DNA of 64,000 nt from Bifidobacterium sp. ESL0775 (lineage in GTDB: Bacteria > Actinomycetota > Actinomycetes > Actinomycetales > Bifidobacteriaceae), in assembly GCF_029395475.1 (NCBI RefSeq), contig NZ_CP113917.1, positions 310,001 to 374,000 on the forward strand, written 5' to 3'. Made by a program: the position numbers and the translations under genes. Below are positions 11,601-17,600 of this stretch, one piece after another. The first letter of the stretch is position 1. Each line of letters starts with the position of its first letter. The notes under the pieces are model-generated. The model searched no databases. It had not been told where the DNA came from and saw nothing but the letters and a program-made list of their open reading frames with translations.

Positions 11601-14600
11601 TTCCGGCCTACGCGATCACGGTCCGCCCGGACTGGAAGGCGAACCACCATCAGGTGACCTATGTGCTGAACGGCGGTGTTGGCGGTTCGGCGCCGGCCGG
11701 CCCGGATCGGCATGACTATGGCACGAAGCTGACGAAGCCGGTGACCAGTCCTACGAGGACAGGCTACGAGTTTGGTTCGTGGCAGTGGCAGCCGGCGGGC
11801 TCCGGCCCGTGGGCCGACTGGGACTTCGACAGCGACATCATGCCGGACCGCGACGTGGTCCTCCAGGCCCGGTGGACGCCGAATCATCATCGGGTGTCGT
11901 ATGATGCGGCCGGCGGTGCGTGGACGGCGTCGCCGTTGCCGGTGGACGGCCCGGTGGATTATGGTTCGACGATTGTCCGGGCGCCTGCGCCTGCGACGTC
12001 GCGTGCTGGTTATACGCAGCATGGCTGGCAGTACCGCAAGACGGGCAGCCTGGACGAGTGGGGGGCGTTCGTGTTCGGCGTGGCGGGCACGGGCACGGCG
12101 ATGCCGGATTACGACATCACGATCCGGCCGCACTGGATGCCGAACCGCCATACCGTGGAGTTCGACGCGGCTGGCGGTGCGTGGCCGGGCGCGGCCCCGT
12201 CCATGATCGCCAGGCAGCCCTATGGCGCGGCGGTCTCGCCGGAGCCGGCGCATCCGTCCCGTGAGGGCTACACGCAGGACGGGTGGCAGTACCGGATGGT
12301 GGGCAGCACGGACGACTGGGAGGCGTTCGTGTTCGGCTCGACGCCGATGCCGGACTACGGCATCGTGGTGCGCCCGGACTGGGAGGTGAACCACCATGCC
12401 CTTTCGTATGAGCGCAATGGGGGTTCGGTGTTGCCTTCGGGTGGTTCGACGGCGTATGGGACGGCGTTGTCGGCGCCTCCTGCCCCGACGCGCGAGGGCC
12501 ATGAGTTCGCGGCGTGGGAGCATTCGACGGATCATGGCGCGACGTGGTCGCCCGGTTTCCCGTCGAGCATGCCGGACAGCGACCTGTCGGTGCGTCCGAC
12601 GTGGACGGTGAAAAACTACCGGGTGAGCTATGACGCGGCCGGGGGTTCGTGGACGGGCGTGCCTCCGGTGGACGGGCCGGTGGCGTACGGTTCGGCGGTC
12701 TCGCCGGAGCCGGGCGTGTCGCGCGAGGGGTATTCGCGGCAGGGCTGGCTGTACCGGAGGACGGGCAGCAGTGACAGCTGGGGCGCGTTCGTGTTCGGCG
12801 CCACCACGGTTCCGGCCTACGCGATCACGGTCCGCCCGGACTGGAAGGCGAACCACCACGACGTGTCGTTCGACGCGAACGGCGGGTCGCCGGACCCGGC
12901 GCCCCAGACGGGCGTGGCGTATGGCTCGACGGCTGTGTCGCGGCCCGCGGCTCCTTCGCGGGCGGGCTATTTCCTGGCCGGCTGGCAGTACCAGGAGACG
13001 CCGGGCAGCGGCCCGTGGGCCGACTGGGACTTCGGCGTGACGACGATGCCGGACCACGACGTGGCGCTGCGGGCGCATTGGACGGCGAACCCGCATTCGG
13101 TGACGTACGACCCGGTGGACGGTTCGTCCGCGTCGGTGCGCACGACCGGTTTCGGCGAGGCGTTCCCGAGGGTCGCGGACCCGGTTCGGACGGGCTACGC
13201 GTTCCGGGCGTGGCAGTACGAGGCGTCGCCGGGCGACTGGGAGGACTACGCGTTCCCGGCCACGATGCCGGACGCGGACCTGGTCCTCCACGCCCGGTGG
13301 GACGTGAACCACCATGCCCTTTCGTATGAGCGCAATGGGGGTTCGGTGTTGCCTTCGGGTGGTTCGACGGCGTATGGGACGGCGTTGTCGGCGCCTCCTG
13401 CCCCGACGCGCGAGGGCCATGAGTTCGCGGCGTGGGAGCATTCGACGGACCATGGCGCGACGTGGTCGCCCGGTTTCCCGTCGAGCATGCCGGACAGCGA
13501 CCTGTCGGTGCGTCCGACGTGGACGGTGAAAAACTACAATGTGTCTTACGACGCGGCCGGGGGTTCGTGGACTGGCGTGCCTCCGGTGGACGGCCCGGTG
13601 GCGTACGGTTCGGCGGTCTCGGCGTCTTCGGCGCCGTCGGCGTCGCGCGAGGGTTACACGCAGGACGGCTGGCTGTACCGGAGGACGGGCAGCAGTGACA
13701 GCTGGGGCGCGTTCGTGTTCGGCGCCACCACGGTTCCGGCCTACGCGATCACGGTCCGCCCGGACTGGAAGGCGAACCACCATCAGGTGACCTATGTGCT
13801 GAACGGCGGTGTTGGCGGTTCGGCGCCGGCCGGCCCGGATCGGCATGACTATGGCACGAAGCTGACGAAGCCGGTGACCAGTCCTACGAGGACAGGCTAC
13901 GAGTTTGGTTCGTGGCAGTGGCAGCCGGCGGGCTCCGGCCCGTGGGCCGACTGGGACTTCGACAGCGACATCATGCCGGACCGCGACGTGGTCCTCCAGG
14001 CCCGGTGGACGCCGAATCATCATCGGGTGTCGTATGATGCGGCCGGCGGTGCGTGGACGGCGTCGCCGTTGCCGGTGGACGGCCCGGTGGATTATGGTTC
14101 GACGATTGTCCGGGCGCCTGCGCCTGCGACGTCGCGTGCTGGTTATACGCAGCATGGCTGGCAGTACTGCAAGACGGGCAGCCTGGACGAGTGGGGGGCG
14201 TTCGTGTTCGGCGTGGCGGGCACGGGCACGGCGATGCCGGATTACGACATCACGATCCGGCCGCACTGGATGCCGAACCGCCATACCGTGGAGTTCGACG
14301 CGGCTGGCGGCGCGTGGCCGGGCGCGGCCCCGTCCATGATCGCCAGGCAGCCCTATGGCGCGGCGGTCTCGCCGGAGCCGGCGCATCCGTCCCGTGAGGG
14401 CTACACGCAGGACGGGTGGCAGTACCGGATGGTGGGCAGCACGGACGACTGGGAGGCGTTCGTGTTCGGCTCGACGCCGATGCCGGACTACGGCATCGTG
14501 GTGCGCCCGGACTGGGAGGTGAACCACCATGCCCTTTCGTATGAGCGCAATGGGGGTTCGGTGTTGCCTTCGGGTGGTTCGACGGCGTATGGGACGGCGT

Positions 14601-17600
14601 TGTCGGCGCCTCCTGCCCCGACGCGCGAGGGCCATGAGTTCGCGGCGTGGGAGCATTCGACGGATCATGGCGCGACGTGGTCGCCCGGTTTCCCGTCGAG
14701 CATGCCGGACAGCGACCTGTCGGTGCGTCCGACGTGGACGGTGAAAAACTACCGGGTGAGCTATGACGCGGCCGGGGGTTCGTGGACGGGCGTGCCTCCG
14801 GTGGACGGGCCGGTGGCGTACGGTTCGGCGGTCTCGCCGGAGCCGGGCGTGTCGCGCGAGGGGTATTCGCGGCAGGGCTGGCTGTACCGGAGGACGGGCA
14901 GCAGTGACAGCTGGGGCGCGTTCGTGTTCGGCGCCACCACGGTTCCGGCCTACGCGATCACGGTCCGCCCGGACTGGAAGGCGAACCACCACGACGTGTC
15001 GTTCGACGCGAACGGCGGGTCGCCGGACCCGGCGCCCCAGACGGGCGTGGCGTATGGCTCGACGGCTGTGTCGCGGCCCGCGGCTCCTTCGCGGGCGGGC
15101 TATTTCCTGGCCGGCTGGCAGTACCAGGAGACGCCGGGCAGCGGCCCGTGGGCCGACTGGGACTTCGGCGTGACGACGATGCCGGACCACGACGTGGCGC
15201 TGCGGGCGCATTGGACGGCGAACCCGCATTCGGTGACGTACGACCCGGTGGACGGTTCGTCCGCGTCGGTGCGCACGACCGGTTTCGGCGAGGCGTTCCC
15301 GAGGGTCGCGGACCCGGTTCGGACGGGCTACGCGTTCCGGGCGTGGCAGTACGAGGCGTCGCCGGGCGACTGGGAGGACTACGCGTTCCCGGCCACGATG
15401 CCGGACGCGGACCTGGTCCTCCACGCCCGGTGGGACGTGAACCACCATGCCCTTTCGTATGAGCGCAATGGGGGTTCGGTGTTGCCTTCGGGTGGTTCGA
15501 CGGCGTATGGGACGGCGTTGTCGGCGCCTCCTGCCCCGACGCGCGAGGGCCATGAGTTCGCGGCGTGGGAGCATTCGACGGATCATGGCGCGACGTGGTC
15601 GCCCGGTTTCCCGTCGAGCATGCCGGACAGCGACCTGTCGGTGCGTCCGACGTGGACGGTGAAAAACTACAATGTGTCTTACGACGCGGCCGGGGGTTCG
15701 TGGACTGGCGTGCCTCCGGTGGACGGCCCGGTGGCGTACGGTTCGGCGGTCTCGGCGTCTTCGGCGCCGTCGGCGTCGCGCGAGGGTTACACGCAGGACG
15801 GCTGGCTGTACCGGAGGACGGGCAGCAGTGACAGCTGGGGCGCGTTCGTGTTCGGCGCCACCACGGTTCCGGCCTACGCGATCACGGTCCGCCCGGACTG
15901 GAAGGCGAACCACCATCAGGTGACCTATGTGCTGAACGGCGGTGTTGGCGGTTCGGCGCCGGCCGGCCCGGATCGGCATGACTATGGCACGAAGCTGACG
16001 AAGCCGGTGACCAGTCCTACGAGGACAGGCTACGAGTTTGGTTCGTGGCAGTGGCAGCCGGCGGGCTCCGGCCCGTGGGCCGACTGGGACTTCGACAGCG
16101 ACATCATGCCGGACCGCGACGTGGTCCTCCAGGCCCGGTGGACGCCGAATCATCATCGGGTGTCGTATGATGCGGCCGGCGGTGCGTGGACGGCGTCGCC
16201 GTTGCCGGTGGACGGCCCGGTGGATTATGGTTCGACGATTGTCCGGGCGCCTGCGCCTGCGACGTCGCGTGCTGGTTATACGCAGCATGGCTGGCAGTAC
16301 CGCAAGACGGGCAGCCTGGACGAGTGGGGGGCGTTCGTGTTCGGCGTGGCGGGCACGGGCACGGCGATGCCGGATTACGACATCACGATCCGGCCGCACT
16401 GGATGCCGAACCGCCATACCGTGGAGTTCGACGCGGCTGGCGGCGCGTGGCCGGGCGCGGCCCCGTCCATGATCGCCAGGCAGCCCTATGGCGCGGCGGT
16501 CTCGCCGGAGCCGGCGCATCCGTCCCGTGAGGGCTACACGCAGGACGGGTGGCAGTACCGGATGGTGGGCAGCACGGACGACTGGGAGGCGTTCGTGTTC
16601 GGCTCGACGCCGATGCCGGACTACGGCATCGTGGTGCGCCCGGACTGGGAGGTGAACCACCATGCCCTTTCGTATGAGCGCAATGGGGGTTCGGTGTTGC
16701 CTTCGGGTGGTTCGACGGCGTATGGGACGGCGTTGTCGGCGCCTCCTGCCCCGACGCGCGAGGGCCATGAGTTCGCGGCGTGGGAGCATTCGACGGATCA
16801 TGGCGCGACGTGGTCGCCCGGTTTCCCGTCGAGCATGCCGGACAGCGACCTGTCGGTGCGTCCGACGTGGACGGTGAAAAACTACCGGGTGAGCTATGAC
16901 GCGGCCGGGGGTTCGTGGACGGGCGTGCCTCCGGTGGACGGGCCGGTGGCGTACGGTTCGGCGGTCTCGCCGGAGCCGGGCGTGTCGCGCGAGGGGTATT
17001 CGCGGCAGGGCTGGCTGTACCGGAGGACGGGCAGCAGTGACAGCTGGGGCGCGTTCGTGTTCGGCGCCACCACGGTTCCGGCCTACGCGATCACGGTCCG
17101 CCCGGACTGGAAGGCGAGAAACTACAATGTGTCTTACGACGTTAACGGAGGTTCGGCTCTGCCCGCTTCAACTCCCAAACCTTATGGTTCGCAATTGAGG
17201 GAACCGGATCATCCAACGCGTGAGGGTTATACCTTCGCCAGCTGGCAGTCTTCGGTCGACAACGGTTCAACGTGGGCAGAATGGAACTTTGCCGCTGACC
17301 GCGTTCCGGCTCAAAATCTGCTGATTCGTCCGACGTGGACGCCTATCAATTACACGATCACTTATGATGGTCATGGTGGCATCCCCTCCACATCGACTGA
17401 TCATGCGGATTATGATACGCAATTGACGCCGCCTACTGATCCGTCTCGTACAGGCTATACGTTCCGTAAGTGGCAGTACCAGGTGACACCTGGCAGTGGT
17501 CCATGGGTCGATTGGGACTTCAGCATCATGAGAGTTCCTGCGCACAACTTGAAGTTGCGGGCTGATTGGACGCCGAACCCGTACAACGTGACCTACGAAC

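Noticed and set aside
9557..16801. 2,414-codon open frame on the minus strand, Arg-rich
   Set aside because: It is the antisense of the giant surface-protein gene. The GC-rich, biased codons of the repeat remove stops on the other strand, and the product is low-complexity with no fold, start signal or family match.
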